Made by a program: the position numbers and the translations under genes
Assembly (NCBI GenBank): GCA_029258375.1
Contig: JARHZA010000001.1
Location: 434,001-498,000 of the forward strand
DNA from: Eubacterium sp.
GTDB lineage: Bacteria; Bacillota; Clostridia; Oscillospirales; Acutalibacteraceae
DNA length: 64,000 nt
Direction: 5' to 3'
Notes under the pieces: generated by a model
What the model saw: only the letters and a program-made list of their open reading frames with translations
Databases searched by the model: none
What the model was told of the DNA's origin: nothing
Shown here: positions 1-11,398 of the stretch, piece by piece
How the letters are laid out: every line of letters begins with the position of its first letter
Numbering within the stretch: the first letter of the stretch is position 1

Positions 1-170
<170 letters not shown>

Positions 171-264
171 TTAATGTATTTATATATAGTTTAATTTTAT
201 ATCATAATACAATAGTTATCCGTTAAAGACCATCTTTACTATTATAAACTAATTCATATTACTG

Positions 265-729
265 TCAATCTGTTTTGCTTTTTTTACAGGTTATTATTTT
301 TTGTATTATAAAATAAATTGCAATGAAAATTATTGCGCCTATTATTGCACCAAAAGTGTCTATTGCCCAATCTTGCACTTTGCAAGAACGTCCCTCAACA
401 AAAAGTTGATGAAATTCATCAGTAATTGCATATAGCGATGAAAATAATATTGCAAGAAAAGGTTTAATTTTATTAGTTTGTTCAAAAAGTGCAATGTTAA
501 ATAAAAAAGATAATCCAGCAAATTCAAGGCAGTGCGCCAATTTTCTAACTATAAAATCGGTAATTGCATTGTTGCCAAAAATCTTTTGAAAAAGAATAAC
601 AAAGTAACCACTTTGATTTGAAGACTCAGTTGAAGTTCTTGAAGAAAAATAAAATATTGTTCCCATACAAATTGCAACAAGTGCCCAACAAAAAATTTTT
701 TTAGTTGTATTTTTATTTGCGTTTTGCAT
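265..729 (-). CDS. VanZ-family membrane protein
   Basis: A 154-residue integral membrane protein with about four hydrophobic segments. It has the VanZ-like pattern: an FSSRTS motif after the first segment, a KLAHCLEFAGL motif in the middle, and ITDEFHQLFVEGR near residue 105. VanZ itself gives low-level teicoplanin resistance, but most family members have no known function and there are no van genes here. Its ATG overlaps the 3' end of the substrate-binding protein gene by 17 bases, so the two are probably translated together. The function is not predicted beyond membrane location. Confidence 0.8.
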   Translation of the reverse strand: MQNANKNTTKKIFCWALVAICMGTIFYFSSRTSTESSNQSGYFVILFQKIFGNNAITDFIVRKLAHCLEFAGLSFLFNIALFEQTNKIKPFLAILFSSLYAITDEFHQLFVEGRSCKVQDWAIDTFGAIIGAIIFIAIYFIIQKIITCKKSKTD

Positions 730-2350
730 TTATAAATGAAACCCTTCCTGTTCCTGGGTGAAATTGAACACCAGATACTCCTTTTGCAGTTGCATAGTAG
801 TTTGACTCATAAAATAGGGGAACATAGCAAAATGAATCAATTAGTTCTTTTTCACATTTTTGACAAGCAGAAACAAGTTTGTCTGTGCTTTCTGATTGTG
901 CACGATATAATGCTCTGTCAAAAGATGTTGTATCAAAAGAAGATAAATTTACTGCAGAGAATGATTCTAAAAATGAAATAGGGCTTGAGGTTGTAGCTTC
1001 AAAAGGATATAAAGCAATATCGTAATTTCCTGAATATACTGCTGATTTTAACTTACTTTCAGGCATTGTTTCAATTTTTAAGGAAAATGATGCTTTCTTT
1101 TCGTCAATGCTTGAAATTGCACAAATGCTTTTTTGAACTCCTTGTAAAAGTTCTTTTGCAATGTCTTTCATATTTTCCGGAACAAGAACTGTTAATTCAG
1201 CAGAATATTTTGAAGAACCCTTTGCAGCAGTTTTCCACAGTGAAATTGCTTTTTCTTGGTCAAGGCTATATGTTACGTCAGAAGATTGTTCAGTAAACGG
1301 CTTGTCATTTACTGTGCAGGTTGGCGGAACAATTCCTTTTGCCTCTGTAAGATAGTTATAATCTTTGTAATCAATTTCTGATAATGCAAGTGAAAATGCA
1401 CGGCGTGCGTTTGGATAAGATAAAATGCCACTGTTTGAATTTAAAACAAATGCCCAAGTAATGTTGCTGTAAGGAATTAAGTTTATTCCTTTTTTCTTGC
1501 TTGCAGATGAACTTTCATAACCTCTGAGGTATGCAGCATCGTAATATCCACTTATTAAATCTGATGCAAGTGAAGTATCGCCATCAACAATTTTAAGTGT
1601 TATATCACTAACGGCTGTTTGGTTAGGACCAGTATATTTATTCTTATCTCCACGTCTTTTTAATATATAAGAGTTTTCAAGAACATTTGTAACAATAAAT
1701 TGACCGTTAAAAAGTGTGTATTTTAAATCAAGACCATAACGTCCTTTTGTACTATCAAAAAATTCTTTGTTACAAGGCATTGCAACGGCAGTTGAAAGTG
1801 TTTGTAAAAATCCTTCATCAGGGGATGAAAGGTTAATTTGTAATGTGTAATCATCAATGGCAGAAACACCAAGAGCAGAAACATCTTTAAAACCACCGTG
1901 AATTTGAGGCGCATTAACAATGCCAGAAACAGTTGAGTAAAGTGGACTATTTGTGTTTTTATCAACTGCTCTTTGAAGAGCAAAAACAAAGTCGTGCGCA
2001 GTTACTTCTGGAGAATAATTTTCGCCCATTTTTTCTTGTGTTGATTTAAAAACATACCATTTTAAACCTTTTTGAATGTTAAATGTGTATGTTAAACCGT
2101 CACTTGAAATGCTCCAGTCTGTTGCACAGGCAGGAATTATTTTGCCTTCATCATCACTTCTTACTAAACCTTCAAAGCAGTTTTCAATTATAAGATATTC
2201 GTCTGAAGTTGATGCTACTTGTGGGTCGTAACTGTTTACTTTGCCACTAAAAGGGTATATTAGGTCAATCCTTTTATCTTTATGTCCACAACCAGCAAAA
2301 ACGGTTGCAACCAAAACAATACTAAGCATTAAAGAAACTATTTTTTTCAT
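713..2350 (-). CDS. Peptide ABC transporter substrate-binding lipoprotein (SBP family 5)
   Basis: A 545-residue extracytoplasmic solute-binding protein of the DppA/OppA type, which captures peptides or similar ligands for an ABC importer. It starts MKKIVSLMLSIVLVATVFAGCG, a lipoprotein signal with the lipobox cysteine, and then has family features such as IENCFEGLVR and TYTFNIQKGLKWY. The start at 2350 is preferred to an ATG four codons upstream because GGTGA lies at the right distance. No permease or ATPase genes are adjacent, so it must work with components encoded elsewhere. It is the first gene of the VanZ/metG run on this strand, with an extended -10 promoter just upstream. The ligand is unknown. 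Confidence 0.88.
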   Translation of the reverse strand: MKKIVSLMLSIVLVATVFAGCGHKDKRIDLIYPFSGKVNSYDPQVASTSDEYLIIENCFEGLVRSDDEGKIIPACATDWSISSDGLTYTFNIQKGLKWYVFKSTQEKMGENYSPEVTAHDFVFALQRAVDKNTNSPLYSTVSGIVNAPQIHGGFKDVSALGVSAIDDYTLQINLSSPDEGFLQTLSTAVAMPCNKEFFDSTKGRYGLDLKYTLFNGQFIVTNVLENSYILKRRGDKNKYTGPNQTAVSDITLKIVDGDTSLASDLISGYYDAAYLRGYESSSASKKKGINLIPYSNITWAFVLNSNSGILSYPNARRAFSLALSEIDYKDYNYLTEAKGIVPPTCTVNDKPFTEQSSDVTYSLDQEKAISLWKTAAKGSSKYSAELTVLVPENMKDIAKELLQGVQKSICAISSIDEKKASFSLKIETMPESKLKSAVYSGNYDIALYPFEATTSSPISFLESFSAVNLSSFDTTSFDRALYRAQSESTDKLVSACQKCEKELIDSFCYVPLFYESNYYATAKGVSGVQFHPGTGRVSFINAKRK

Positions 2351-2378
2351 ATATATCACCATTTTATTTAATTACATT

Positions 2379-2387
2379 ATTATAGCA
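2379..2387 (-). promoter_or_regulatory. Extended -10 promoter for the substrate-binding protein gene
   Basis: On the minus strand this reads TGC followed by TATAAT, an extended -10 element, about 30 bases before the chosen start at 2350. No good -35 is visible (TTTTCA at 17 bases is the best), which is acceptable for an extended -10 promoter. Confidence 0.5.
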
Positions 2388-2557
2388 GATTGTAAACACT
2401 TTGAAAAGAGAGAAATGGATAAACATTTTTATATTTTTTTAGGCAAAAATCGTTTCAAAAAAAGGCTAAATTTTACAAAAATCGTAAAAATATAAAAAAC
2501 GCAAGGTAACGTGTAACAAAAACTTTTTATGAATTTATAAATAATTTTAGATAATTG

Positions 2558-2586
2558 TTGACTTATTACTTGACTAAGTTTATTAT
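2558..2586 (+). promoter_or_regulatory. rpoB operon promoter
   Basis: TTGACT at 2558-2563 and TATTAT at 2581-2586 are separated by 17 bases, a good sigma-A promoter. Transcription would start near 2593, giving a 5' leader of about 140 bases before rpoB. The rest of the 370-base gap to the minus-strand gene holds the divergent extended -10 promoter and AT-rich sequence with no gene. Confidence 0.75.
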
Positions 2587-2634
2587 ATATGCACGTTTAA
2601 AATGGAAATTTGTGCGTGTATATATTAAAATATC

Positions 2635-2681
2635 GCGCAACCGAAACAGAAAACACTTGGTTTTCCCGTCGGATTTTGCGC
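2635..2681 (+). promoter_or_regulatory. Structured leader hairpin upstream of rpoB
   Basis: The leader folds on itself: GCGCA at 2635-2639 pairs with TGCGC at 2677-2681, CCGA pairs with TCGG inside it, and AAAAC with GTTTT nearer the loop. A run of six T follows about 11 bases after the outer stem. It could be an attenuator or a stability element for rpoBC mRNA. It does not match any riboswitch I recognise; the pairing is seen by eye only. Confidence 0.4.
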
Positions 2682-2732
2682 ACGAATTAAACCTTTTTTC
2701 AGTAAATCATACAGAAACGGAGTGATTACCAG

Positions 2733-5700
2733 ATGGTAAATGTGAAGGATGTGCAATTAGGCACAACCACACGAAAAAGTTTTGCAAAAATCAATGAGGT
2801 TATGCAGATGCCAAATCTTATTGAAGTGCAGAAAAAGTCATACCAGTGGTTCCTTGATGAAGGTCTTGAAGAAGTTTTCCGTGATATCGGTTCAATAACT
2901 GATTACACAGGCAACCTTGTTCTTGATTTCATTGACTATTCCATGGATGAACAACCAAAATACACCATTGCACAGTGCAAGGCTCGTGACGTTACTTACG
3001 CAAAACCTCTTAAAGTAAGAGCTCGTTTGCAAAACAAAGAAACTGGCGAAGTTAAGGAAAACACTATTTTTATGGGTGACTTCCCACTCATGACAGATGC
3101 TGGTACTTTTGTAATTAACGGTGCAGAAAGATGTATTGTATCACAGCTTGTTCGTTCTCCAGGTGTTTATTATCACATGGAACACGATAAAACAGGTAAG
3201 GAATTATTTACTAACACAGTTATTCCTAACCGTGGTGCATGGCTTGAATATGAAACCGATGCAAACGATTTGTTCTATGTTAGAATAGACAAAAACCGTA
3301 AAATATTCATCACAACATTCCTTCGTGCCCTTGGACTTGGCAGTGACGAAGAAATTCGTGAATATTTTGGTGACGACGAAAGAATTGAAGCAACAATCGA
3401 AAAGGATACAACAAAGAACCAAGAAGAAGCTCTTCTTGAAGTTTACAAAAAGTTGCGTCCAGGCGAACCACCAACACTCGAAACAGCTCAGGCTCATATT
3501 GATGGCTTATTCTTTGATGCTCACCGTTATGACTTATCAAGAGTTGGTCGTTACAAGTACAACAAAAAACTTGCTATTAGCGATCGTCTTACAGGTCATA
3601 AACTTTCTCAACCAATCATTTCTCCACAAGGCGAATTTCTTGCTGATGCAGGCGAAGTTATTTCAGCTGAAAAAGCACTTGAAATTGAAAACGCAGGTGT
3701 TATGAATGCGTTTATTGACCTTGAAGGCAGAGAAATCAAAATCGTATCTAACGGTATGGTTGATATTTCAAAATATGTTGATTTTGATTGCAAAGAACTT
3801 GGTATAAACGAAAAAGTTTCATATCGTGTACTTTCAGAAATTCTTGAAAAATGTGGCGACGATGAAGATGCTCTTAGAGAAGAAATTAAACTTCACCAAG
3901 ACGATCTTATTCCAAAACACATCATCACAGACGATATTTTCGCAACTGTTTCTTATCTTATTAACCTTGCATTTGGCGTTGGTAACATTGATGATATTGA
4001 CCATCTTGGTAACCGTCGTATTCGTGCAGTTGGCGAACTTTTACAAAACCAATTTAGAATTGGTTTCACAAGAATGGAACGTGTTATTCGTGAAAGAATG
4101 ACACTTCAAGCACAAGACGAAGATGAGTCAATTACTCCACAGGCTCTTATCAATATTCGTCCAGTAGTAGCAGCAATTAAAGAGTTCTTTGGTTCTTCTC
4201 CACTTTCACAGTTTATGGACCAAAACAACCCTCTTGCAGAACTTACTCATAAAAGACGTCTTTCAGCTCTTGGTCCTGGTGGTCTTTCTCGTGACCGTGC
4301 CGGATTCGAGGTTCGTGACGTTCACTATACACACTATGGACGTATGTGTCCTATCGAAACACCTGAAGGTCCTAACATCGGTCTTATCTCTTATCTTGCT
4401 TGTTATAGCCGTCTTAATGAATATGGTTTCATTGAAGCTCCTTATAGAAGAGTAGATAAAGAAACTGGTGTTGTAACATCTGAAGTTGTTTATATGACAG
4501 CAGATGTGGAAGATGATTATAAAGTTGCACAGGCAAACGAACCACTTGATGAAAATGGTCACTTTGCAAACAAACGTGTTACTTGCCGTCATCGTGATGA
4601 ATTTATCACTTGTGACCCAGCAGAAGTTGATTTTATGGACGTATCTCCAAAAATGGTAGTATCAGTTGCTACTGCTATGATCCCATTCCTTGAAAACGAT
4701 GACGCAAACCGTGCTCTTATGGGTGCTAACATGCAGCGTCAGGCAGTTCCTCTTCTTAGAACAGAAGCTCCAGTTGTTGGTACAGGTATGGAATATAAAG
4801 CTGCTTACGACTCAGGTGTTGTAGTTATTGCAAAACGTGGTGGTACAGTTTCAGCAGTTGATGCAAAAACAATTGAAATCACAACAAAGAGTGGTGAAGT
4901 TGATAGATACGAACTTGTTAAGTTCTGCGGATCTAACCAAGGTACTTGTATCAACCAACGTCCAATCGTTTCTCTTCATCAAATTGTTGAGGATGGTCAA
5001 GTTATTGCAGACGGTCCTGCTACAAACAACGGTGAAATCTCTCTTGGTAAAAACGCACTTATCGGATTTATGACTTGGGAAGGTTATAACTACGAAGATG
5101 CTGTTCTTATCAATGAAAAAATGGTACGTGAAGATGTATATACATCTATTCATATTGAAGAACACGAAGTTGAAGCTCGTGATACTAAACTCGGACCAGA
5201 AGAAATTACTCGTGATATTCCAAACGTTGGCGAGGATGCACTCAAAGACCTTGATGAAGACGGTGTAATTAGAATTGGTGCAGAAGTTCACAGTGGCGAT
5301 ATTCTTGTTGGTAAGGTAACACCTAAGGGTGAAACAGAACTTACAGCAGAAGAAAGACTTCTTCGTGCAATCTTTGGTGAAAAAGCACGTGAAGTTAGAG
5401 ATACTTCAATGCGTGTTCCACACGGTGAATACGGTATCGTTGTTGACGTTAAAGTATTTACTCGTGCAAATAGCGATGAATTAAATCCTGGTGTAAACAA
5501 AGTTGTTCGTGTTTACATCGCTCAAAAGAGAAAAATCCAAGTCGGCGATAAAATGGCTGGTCGTCATGGTAACAAGGGTGTCGTTTCTCGTGTACTTCCA
5601 CAAGAAGATATGCCATTCCTTCCAGACGGACGTCCTCTTGATATTGTTCTTAACCCTCTTGGTGTACCTTCTCGTATGAACATCGGTCAGGTACTTGAAG

Positions 5701-6437
5701 TTCATCTTGGCTATGCAGCTATGGCTCTTGGCTGGAAGATGTGCACACCTGTATTCGACGGTGCACACGAAGATGATATTCGTGAATGCTTAAAACTTGC
5801 AGGTCTTTCTGAAGACGGTAAAACTGTTCTTACAGACGGACGTACAGGTGAAAAATTCGATAACCCTATTACAGTAGGTTATATGTATTACTTGAAACTC
5901 CATCACCTTGTTGACGATAAGATCCACGCTCGTTCAACTGGTCCTTACAGCCTTGTAACTCAGCAACCACTTGGTGGTAAAGCTCAGTTCGGTGGTCAGC
6001 GTTTCGGTGAAATGGAAGTTTGGGCTCTTGAAGCATACGGCGCAGCTTATACACTTCAAGAAATTATTACAGTTAAATCTGACGACGTTGTTGGACGTGT
6101 TAAGACTTACGAAGCAATCGTTAAGGGCGAAAATATCCCAACAGCTGGAACACCTGAATCATTCAAGGTTCTCTTTAAAGAACTTCAAGCTCTTGGTCTT
6201 GATACTCGTCTTTATGACAGAGCAGGCAACGAGATTGAATTAAAGCAAGATCTTGATGACGGCACAGGTATTCAACCACTTGATGAAAACGCTTTCACAG
6301 AAGTTAACGATTTTGATAATGCTGGCGAAGGTTTCTCAATCGAAGATGCTGAAGAAGAAAGCACGGAAGCAGGTCAGGATTTTTCATTTGAATCAATGAT
6401 GGGCGATTTTGGCGACGAAGATTCAGACGAAGAATAA
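2733..6437 (+). CDS. rpoB: DNA-directed RNA polymerase subunit beta
   Basis: The 1234-residue beta subunit of RNA polymerase, which forms one half of the active-site cleft and holds the rifampicin pocket. Visible signatures are [11 protein letters not shown] near residue 135, the rifampicin-region motif [35 protein letters not shown] and [13 protein letters not shown] near residue 950. The C terminus is acidic (Glu/Asp rich), as is common in Clostridia. Codons are those of a highly expressed gene (CTT, CGT, GGT). In many Bacillota rpoB follows rplJ-rplL; here it begins its own transcript, with a divergent unrelated gene upstream. rpoC follows after 55 bases. Confidence 0.99.
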   Translation: MVNVKDVQLGTTTRKSFAKINEVMQMPNLIEVQKKSYQWFLDEGLEEVFRDIGSITDYTGNLVLDFIDYSMDEQPKYTIAQCKARDVTYAKPLKVRARLQNKETGEVKENTIFMGDFPLMTDAGTFVINGAERCIVSQLVRSPGVYYHMEHDKTGKELFTNTVIPNRGAWLEYETDANDLFYVRIDKNRKIFITTFLRALGLGSDEEIREYFGDDERIEATIEKDTTKNQEEALLEVYKKLRPGEPPTLETAQAHIDGLFFDAHRYDLSRVGRYKYNKKLAISDRLTGHKLSQPIISPQGEFLADAGEVISAEKALEIENAGVMNAFIDLEGREIKIVSNGMVDISKYVDFDCKELGINEKVSYRVLSEILEKCGDDEDALREEIKLHQDDLIPKHIITDDIFATVSYLINLAFGVGNIDDIDHLGNRRIRAVGELLQNQFRIGFTRMERVIRERMTLQAQDEDESITPQALINIRPVVAAIKEFFGSSPLSQFMDQNNPLAELTHKRRLSALGPGGLSRDRAGFEVRDVHYTHYGRMCPIETPEGPNIGLISYLACYSRLNEYGFIEAPYRRVDKETGVVTSEVVYMTADVEDDYKVAQANEPLDENGHFANKRVTCRHRDEFITCDPAEVDFMDVSPKMVVSVATAMIPFLENDDANRALMGANMQRQAVPLLRTEAPVVGTGMEYKAAYDSGVVVIAKRGGTVSAVDAKTIEITTKSGEVDRYELVKFCGSNQGTCINQRPIVSLHQIVEDGQVIADGPATNNGEISLGKNALIGFMTWEGYNYEDAVLINEKMVREDVYTSIHIEEHEVEARDTKLGPEEITRDIPNVGEDALKDLDEDGVIRIGAEVHSGDILVGKVTPKGETELTAEERLLRAIFGEKAREVRDTSMRVPHGEYGIVVDVKVFTRANSDELNPGVNKVVRVYIAQKRKIQVGDKMAGRHGNKGVVSRVLPQEDMPFLPDGRPLDIVLNPLGVPSRMNIGQVLEVHLGYAAMALGWKMCTPVFDGAHEDDIRECLKLAGLSEDGKTVLTDGRTGEKFDNPITVGYMYYLKLHHLVDDKIHARSTGPYSLVTQQPLGGKAQFGGQRFGEMEVWALEAYGAAYTLQEIITVKSDDVVGRVKTYEAIVKGENIPTAGTPESFKVLFKELQALGLDTRLYDRAGNEIELKQDLDDGTGIQPLDENAFTEVNDFDNAGEGFSIEDAEEESTEAGQDFSFESMMGDFGDEDSDEE

Positions 6438-6492
6438 TTATAATTACTGACTGAAAACCCACATTACATTATATATAAAGGAGTGCTTCCCT

Positions 6493-9400
6493 ATGGAAAA
6501 TGAATTTAGTTCAATTAAAATCGGACTTGCTTCACCAGAACAGATTCGTGAATGGTCTTATGGTGAAGTTACAAAGCCTGAAACAATAAATTATAGAACT
6601 CTTAAACCAGAACGTGACGGCCTTTTCTGTGAAAGAATTTTCGGACCTATGAAGGACTGGGAATGTCACTGTGGTAAGTATAAAAGAGTTCGCTACAAAG
6701 GCAAGGTTTGTGAACGTTGCGGAGTAGAAATTACAAGAGCAAAAGTACGTCGTGAACGTATGGGCCATATTGAACTTGCTGCCCCAGTATCTCATATTTG
6801 GTACTTCAAAGGTATACCAAGTCGTATTGGTCTTGTTCTTGACATCAGCCCTCGTTACCTTGAAAAAGTGCTTTATTTTGCACTTTACATTGTAACAGAT
6901 CCTGGTGATACACCTCTTGAAAAGATGCAAATTCTTAATGAAAAAGAATATGCAGAAATGAGAGAAAGATACGAAGATGACTTCGAAGCAGGTATGGGTG
7001 CTGAAGCTATCAAAAAGCTTCTTCATGATATTGATGTTGAACAACTTCGTAATGAACTCACAGCAGAACTTGACACAGCAACAGGTCAAAAGAGAGTTCG
7101 TCTTCTTAAAAGACTTGATATTGTTGACGCTTTCTATAAGAGTGGCAACAAATTAGAATGGATGATTATGGATGTAATTCCAGTAATTCCTCCAGATATT
7201 CGTCCAATGGTTCAACTTGACGGTGGTCGTTTTGCTACATCAGACCTTAACGATCTTTACAGAAGAGTTATTAACCGTAACAACCGTTTAAAGAGACTTC
7301 TTGAACTTGGCGCACCAGACATTATCGTTAGAAACGAAAAGAGAATGCTTCAAGAATCTGTTGATGCTCTTATTGATAACGGTCGTCGTGGTAGACCTGT
7401 AACTGGTCCAAACAACCGTCCTCTTAAATCACTTTCAGATATGCTTAAAGGTAAGCAAGGTCGTTTCCGTCAAAACCTTCTTGGTAAACGTGTTGACTAT
7501 TCTGGCCGTTCAGTTATCGTTGTTGGTCCTGAACTTAAAATGCACCAGTGCGGTCTTCCTAAAGAAATGGCTATCGAACTCTTTAAGCCATTCGTTATGA
7601 AGCGTCTTGTTGCTACTGGCGCTGCATCAAATATTAAATCAGCAAGAAAAATGGTAGAGCGTGCATCTAACCCAGCAGTTTGGGATGCTCTTGAAGTTGT
7701 AATTAGAGATCATCCAGTTATGCTTAACCGTGCCCCTACACTTCACCGTCTTGGTATCCAAGCATTTGAACCAGTACTTGTAGAAGGTCGTGCAATTAAA
7801 CTTCACCCTCTTGCTTGTACAGCGTTCAACGCCGACTTCGACGGTGACCAAATGGCTGTTCACGTTCCTCTTTCTGCTGAAGCTCAAGCAGAAGCTCGTA
7901 TGCTTATGCTTGCTGCAAACAACCTTCTTAAACCATCTGACGGTAAGCCAGTTGCTGTTCCTACACAGGATATGGTTATCGGTTCATATTACCTTACAAT
8001 GCTTAAGGAAGGCGAACCAGGTCAGCCAAGATTCTTTAAGAATGTTGAAAGAACAGAAGAAGTTTCGTTTGAAGATGTTAAGGCAATCACAAATGGTGCT
8101 CTTTCAGATTCAGAAATTCTTTGTGATTGTGACGAAGAAACATTCGCAAGCGAATATGGTTTATATCGTTCATATCACATTTATAGAGATAAAGATGAAG
8201 CAATGGTTGCTTATCAAGAAGGTTCTCTTGGTATGCACTCTCCAGCAAAAATCCGTGTAAGCAAGGAAATTGACGGAGAAGTTAAAACAGGTATCATCGT
8301 TACAACAATTGGTAGAATTATCTTCAATAACCCAATTCCTCAAGATCTTGGATTTATTGACCGTTCTATCCCAGAAAACGAATTTAAACTTGAAATTAGC
8401 ACAGTTGTTAAGAAGAAACAACTTGGCCAAATCGCAGATAGACTTATTTCTGTTCACGGTGTTAAGGTTGCATCAATTGCACTTGACGCAATCAAGGCTC
8501 AAGGCTACAAGTATTCAACAGTTTCAGGTACAACAGTTGCTGTTTGTGACGCACTTATTCCTGATGCAAAGAAAGAATATCTTGCAGAAGCAGAAAAGAA
8601 AGTAGACGAAATCACAGTTAACTACAACTTCGGTCTTATCACAAACGATGAACGTTCATCTGCTGTTATTAAGGCTTGGGAAGATTGTACAAATAAAGTA
8701 ACTAACGAGCTTACATCAAACTTTGACGGTACTCATAACCCAATTCATATGATGGTAGACTCTGGTGCTCGTGGTAGTACAGCTCAGTTACGTCAGCTTG
8801 CAGGTATGCGTGGTCTTATCGCAAACACAGCAGGTAAAACAATCGAAATTCCAATTCGTGCTAACTATCGTGAAGGTCTTAATATTCTTGAATACTTCAT
8901 TTCTTCTCGTGGTGCTCGTAAAGGTCTTGCCGATACAGCTCTTCGTACAGCTGACTCTGGTTACCTTACTCGTCGTCTTGTAGACGTATCTCAAGACGTT
9001 ATCATTCGTGATGATGATTGCGGATGTAAAGAAGGTATCGTTGTTAAAGCTATTATGGATGGTAATCGTGAACTTGAATCACTTCACGAACGTCTTGTTG
9101 GTAGATTCCCACTCGAACCAGTTATTCATCCAGAAACAGGCGAAGTTATTGCTTCTCCAGATGAAATGATGACTATTGAAATCGCAGACAAGATTGTTGC
9201 TGCTGGTATCAAAGAAGTTAAGATTCGTTCTCTTATCACTTGTAAATCACGTCACGGTGTTTGCCGTAAATGTTATGGTTCAAACCTTGCATTTAATGAA
9301 CCTGTTCAGGTTGGTGAAGCAGTTGGTATTATCGCTGCTCAGTCAATCGGTGAACCTGGTACACAGCTTACAATGAGAACATTCCACACCGGTGGTATCG

Positions 9401-10239
9401 CAGGCGGAGAAGATATTACACAGGGTCTTCCTCGTGTAGAAGAACTTTTCGAAGCAAGAAAACCAAAACAGTATGCAATTCTTAGTGAAATTGAAGGTAC
9501 TGTTAGATTTGAAGAAATCAAAAAATCAAATCACGTTGTTGTTACAAACCCAGAAACTCTTGAAGAGAAGAAGTACCTTATCCCTTATGGATTTAGACTT
9601 CATGAAGAAATCGTTGAAGGGGCACACGTTCAAAAAGGTCAAGAACTTACTTACGGTTCTAAAAACCCACATGACGTACTTGCTATCCTCGGCGAAGAAG
9701 CAGTTTATAACTACCTTATTCGTGAAGTACAATTTGCATATCGTACTCAGGGTGTTGATATCAACGATAAGCATATTGAAGTTATTGTTCGTCAAATGCT
9801 CAAGAAATGTACAGTTGACGATCAAGGAGATACAAACCTTGTATCTGGTACAATGGTTGACGTTGCTGAAGTTGATGAAGCAAACGAAAACATTGACAAG
9901 AGAATTGCAGAGGGCGAGGCTAATCTTAGACACGCTACTTACATTCCAATTCTTATGGGTATTACAAAAGCATCACTTGCAACAGACTCATTCCTTTCAG
10001 CTGCATCATTCCAAGAAACAACTCGTGTTCTTACAGACGCAGCAATTCGTGGAAAGAGCGACCCACTTATCGGTCTTAAAGAAAATGTTATCATCGGTAA
10101 ACTTGTTCCAGCCGGAACAGGCATGGAAGTGTTCCGTGATGTTGATGTTAATCCAAGTTATTTTTCAGCAGAAGGTTCTGAAGAAGTTATGAACCTTGAA
10201 CAATTACAAAAACTATTGACAAATAATATGTCAGAGTGA
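6493..10239 (+). CDS. rpoC: DNA-directed RNA polymerase subunit beta'
   Basis: The 1248-residue beta' subunit, which carries the catalytic magnesium site. An N-terminal zinc-binding cluster is seen (CHCGKYK and CERCG near residues 55-80), then [14 protein letters not shown], and the absolutely conserved [12 protein letters not shown] near residue 450 with its three aspartates. Later motifs include SGARGS in the bridge-helix region and the second zinc cluster (CGCKEG, CRKCYG). AAAGGAG lies 7 bases before the ATG. The last codons overlap the -35 box of the rpsL promoter, and the stop codon directly abuts its -10 box. Confidence 0.99.
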   Translation: MENEFSSIKIGLASPEQIREWSYGEVTKPETINYRTLKPERDGLFCERIFGPMKDWECHCGKYKRVRYKGKVCERCGVEITRAKVRRERMGHIELAAPVSHIWYFKGIPSRIGLVLDISPRYLEKVLYFALYIVTDPGDTPLEKMQILNEKEYAEMRERYEDDFEAGMGAEAIKKLLHDIDVEQLRNELTAELDTATGQKRVRLLKRLDIVDAFYKSGNKLEWMIMDVIPVIPPDIRPMVQLDGGRFATSDLNDLYRRVINRNNRLKRLLELGAPDIIVRNEKRMLQESVDALIDNGRRGRPVTGPNNRPLKSLSDMLKGKQGRFRQNLLGKRVDYSGRSVIVVGPELKMHQCGLPKEMAIELFKPFVMKRLVATGAASNIKSARKMVERASNPAVWDALEVVIRDHPVMLNRAPTLHRLGIQAFEPVLVEGRAIKLHPLACTAFNADFDGDQMAVHVPLSAEAQAEARMLMLAANNLLKPSDGKPVAVPTQDMVIGSYYLTMLKEGEPGQPRFFKNVERTEEVSFEDVKAITNGALSDSEILCDCDEETFASEYGLYRSYHIYRDKDEAMVAYQEGSLGMHSPAKIRVSKEIDGEVKTGIIVTTIGRIIFNNPIPQDLGFIDRSIPENEFKLEISTVVKKKQLGQIADRLISVHGVKVASIALDAIKAQGYKYSTVSGTTVAVCDALIPDAKKEYLAEAEKKVDEITVNYNFGLITNDERSSAVIKAWEDCTNKVTNELTSNFDGTHNPIHMMVDSGARGSTAQLRQLAGMRGLIANTAGKTIEIPIRANYREGLNILEYFISSRGARKGLADTALRTADSGYLTRRLVDVSQDVIIRDDDCGCKEGIVVKAIMDGNRELESLHERLVGRFPLEPVIHPETGEVIASPDEMMTIEIADKIVAAGIKEVKIRSLITCKSRHGVCRKCYGSNLAFNEPVQVGEAVGIIAAQSIGEPGTQLTMRTFHTGGIAGGEDITQGLPRVEELFEARKPKQYAILSEIEGTVRFEEIKKSNHVVVTNPETLEEKKYLIPYGFRLHEEIVEGAHVQKGQELTYGSKNPHDVLAILGEEAVYNYLIREVQFAYRTQGVDINDKHIEVIVRQMLKKCTVDDQGDTNLVSGTMVDVAEVDEANENIDKRIAEGEANLRHATYIPILMGITKASLATDSFLSAASFQETTRVLTDAAIRGKSDPLIGLKENVIIGKLVPAGTGMEVFRDVDVNPSYFSAEGSEEVMNLEQLQKLLTNNMSE

Positions 10240-10245
10240 TATAAT
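10216..10245 (+). promoter_or_regulatory. rpsL (str operon) promoter overlapping the rpoC 3' end
   Basis: A consensus TTGACA at 10216-10221 lies inside the last codons of rpoC and a consensus TATAAT at 10240-10245 begins right after the rpoC stop codon; the spacer is 18 bases. Transcription would start near 10252. The leader opens with a GGGTGC/GCACCC hairpin at about 10258-10276. This lets the ribosomal protein and elongation factor genes be expressed beyond the level of rpoBC read-through. Confidence 0.7.
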
Positions 10246-10338
10246 TCTAAATTGTGCGGGTGCGATTTAAGCACCCTTCACAAAATTCAACAGATTATTT
10301 TGTTGAAAATACAGAAATTTCAGAAAGGAGATAAACTA

Positions 10339-10761
10339 TTGCCTACCTTTAACCAGTTAGTAAGAACAGGACGTAAGTCCATCGAAAAGAAGGCTAAAGC
10401 ACCTGCTCTTTTAAAGAGCCTCAACACAAAGAAGAATGTTATGAATGATAACAATTCTCCTCAAAAACGTGGTGTATGTACCGCTGTTAAAACAGCAACT
10501 CCTAAGAAGCCTAACTCAGCGCTTCGTAAGATTGCCCGTGTACGTTTAACAAACGGTATGGAAGTATCTGCTTACATTCCTGGCGTTGGTCACAACCTTC
10601 AAGAACACTCAGTTGTTATGGTTCGTGGCGGACGTGTTAAGGACCTTCCTGGTGTACGTTACCATATTATTCGTGGTACACTTGATACTCAGGGTGTTAA
10701 CGGAAGAATGCAGAGCCGTTCAAAATACGGTGCTAAAAGACCTAAGGCTGCAAAGAAATAA
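10339..10761 (+). CDS. rpsL: 30S ribosomal protein S12 (TTG start)
   Basis: Ribosomal protein S12 of the small subunit, which sits at the decoding centre and influences accuracy. With a TTG start at 10339 the product is 140 residues and begins (M)[12 protein letters not shown], the normal S12 N terminus. AAAGGAG lies 8 bases upstream. A longer reading from 10252 would add 29 residues unlike any S12, starts at the predicted transcription start site and lacks a binding site, so it is rejected. The core motif [10 protein letters not shown] and the basic C terminus are present. rpsG follows after 139 bases with no convincing promoter in the gap. Confidence 0.96.
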   Translation: MPTFNQLVRTGRKSIEKKAKAPALLKSLNTKKNVMNDNNSPQKRGVCTAVKTATPKKPNSALRKIARVRLTNGMEVSAYIPGVGHNLQEHSVVMVRGGRVKDLPGVRYHIIRGTLDTQGVNGRMQSRSKYGAKRPKAAKK

Positions 10762-10900
10762 GCCTAAAATAAGTACAAACTTCTTTTGGAAAAACAATAG
10801 TTTATACCTTATTATTATAATGCGTATAGCCTACTTGTTGACTCCACGGGAAAAACTCGAGTACCTATGAACTCATTAAATATGAAGGAGGGAAGCGAAG

Positions 10901-11371
10901 ATGCCAAGAAGAGGCCAAATCGCTAAGCGTGACGTATTGCCAGACCCACTTTACAACTCAAAGCTTGTAACTCGTCTTATCAATAACGTTATGTATGATG
11001 GAAAAAAGGGTGTCGCTCAAAAGATCGTTTACGATGCTTTCGACATCATTAAAGAAAAAACAGGTAACGACCCATTAGAGACTTTCCAGGCTGCTATGGA
11101 AAACGTTATGCCTGTTCTTGAGGTAAAAGCTCGCCGTATTGGTGGTGCTACTTACCAAGTTCCTCTTGAAGTTCGTCCAGAAAGACGCCAGACTCTCGGA
11201 TTACGTTGGATCACAGCTTATTCACGTCAGCGTTCTGAAAGAACAATGAAGGAACGTCTTGCTGCTGAAATTATGGACGCTGTTAATAAAACAGGCGGCG
11301 CAGTTAAGAAGTGTGACGATACACACAAAATGGCAGAAGCAAACAAAGCATTTGCTCATTTCAGATATTAA
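10901..11371 (+). CDS. rpsG: 30S ribosomal protein S7
   Basis: Ribosomal protein S7, the 156-residue primary 16S rRNA-binding protein that nucleates assembly of the 30S head. It begins [21 protein letters not shown] and contains [16 protein letters not shown] near residue 70, both hallmarks of S7; length is normal. AAGGAGGG precedes the ATG by 9 bases. It is followed by fusA after 27 bases, the standard str operon order. Confidence 0.98.
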   Translation: MPRRGQIAKRDVLPDPLYNSKLVTRLINNVMYDGKKGVAQKIVYDAFDIIKEKTGNDPLETFQAAMENVMPVLEVKARRIGGATYQVPLEVRPERRQTLGLRWITAYSRQRSERTMKERLAAEIMDAVNKTGGAVKKCDDTHKMAEANKAFAHFRY

Positions 11372-11398
11372 TCCGTGTTTAATTTTTAGGAGGATATT

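Noticed and set aside
6532-7089. Minus-strand open frame inside rpoC
   Set aside because: Same composition artefact, no binding site, no recognisable protein.
10252-10338. N-terminal extension of S12 by 29 residues
   Set aside because: It begins at the predicted transcription start, has no ribosome binding site and is unlike any S12; TTG at 10339 behind AAAGGAG gives the normal N terminus.
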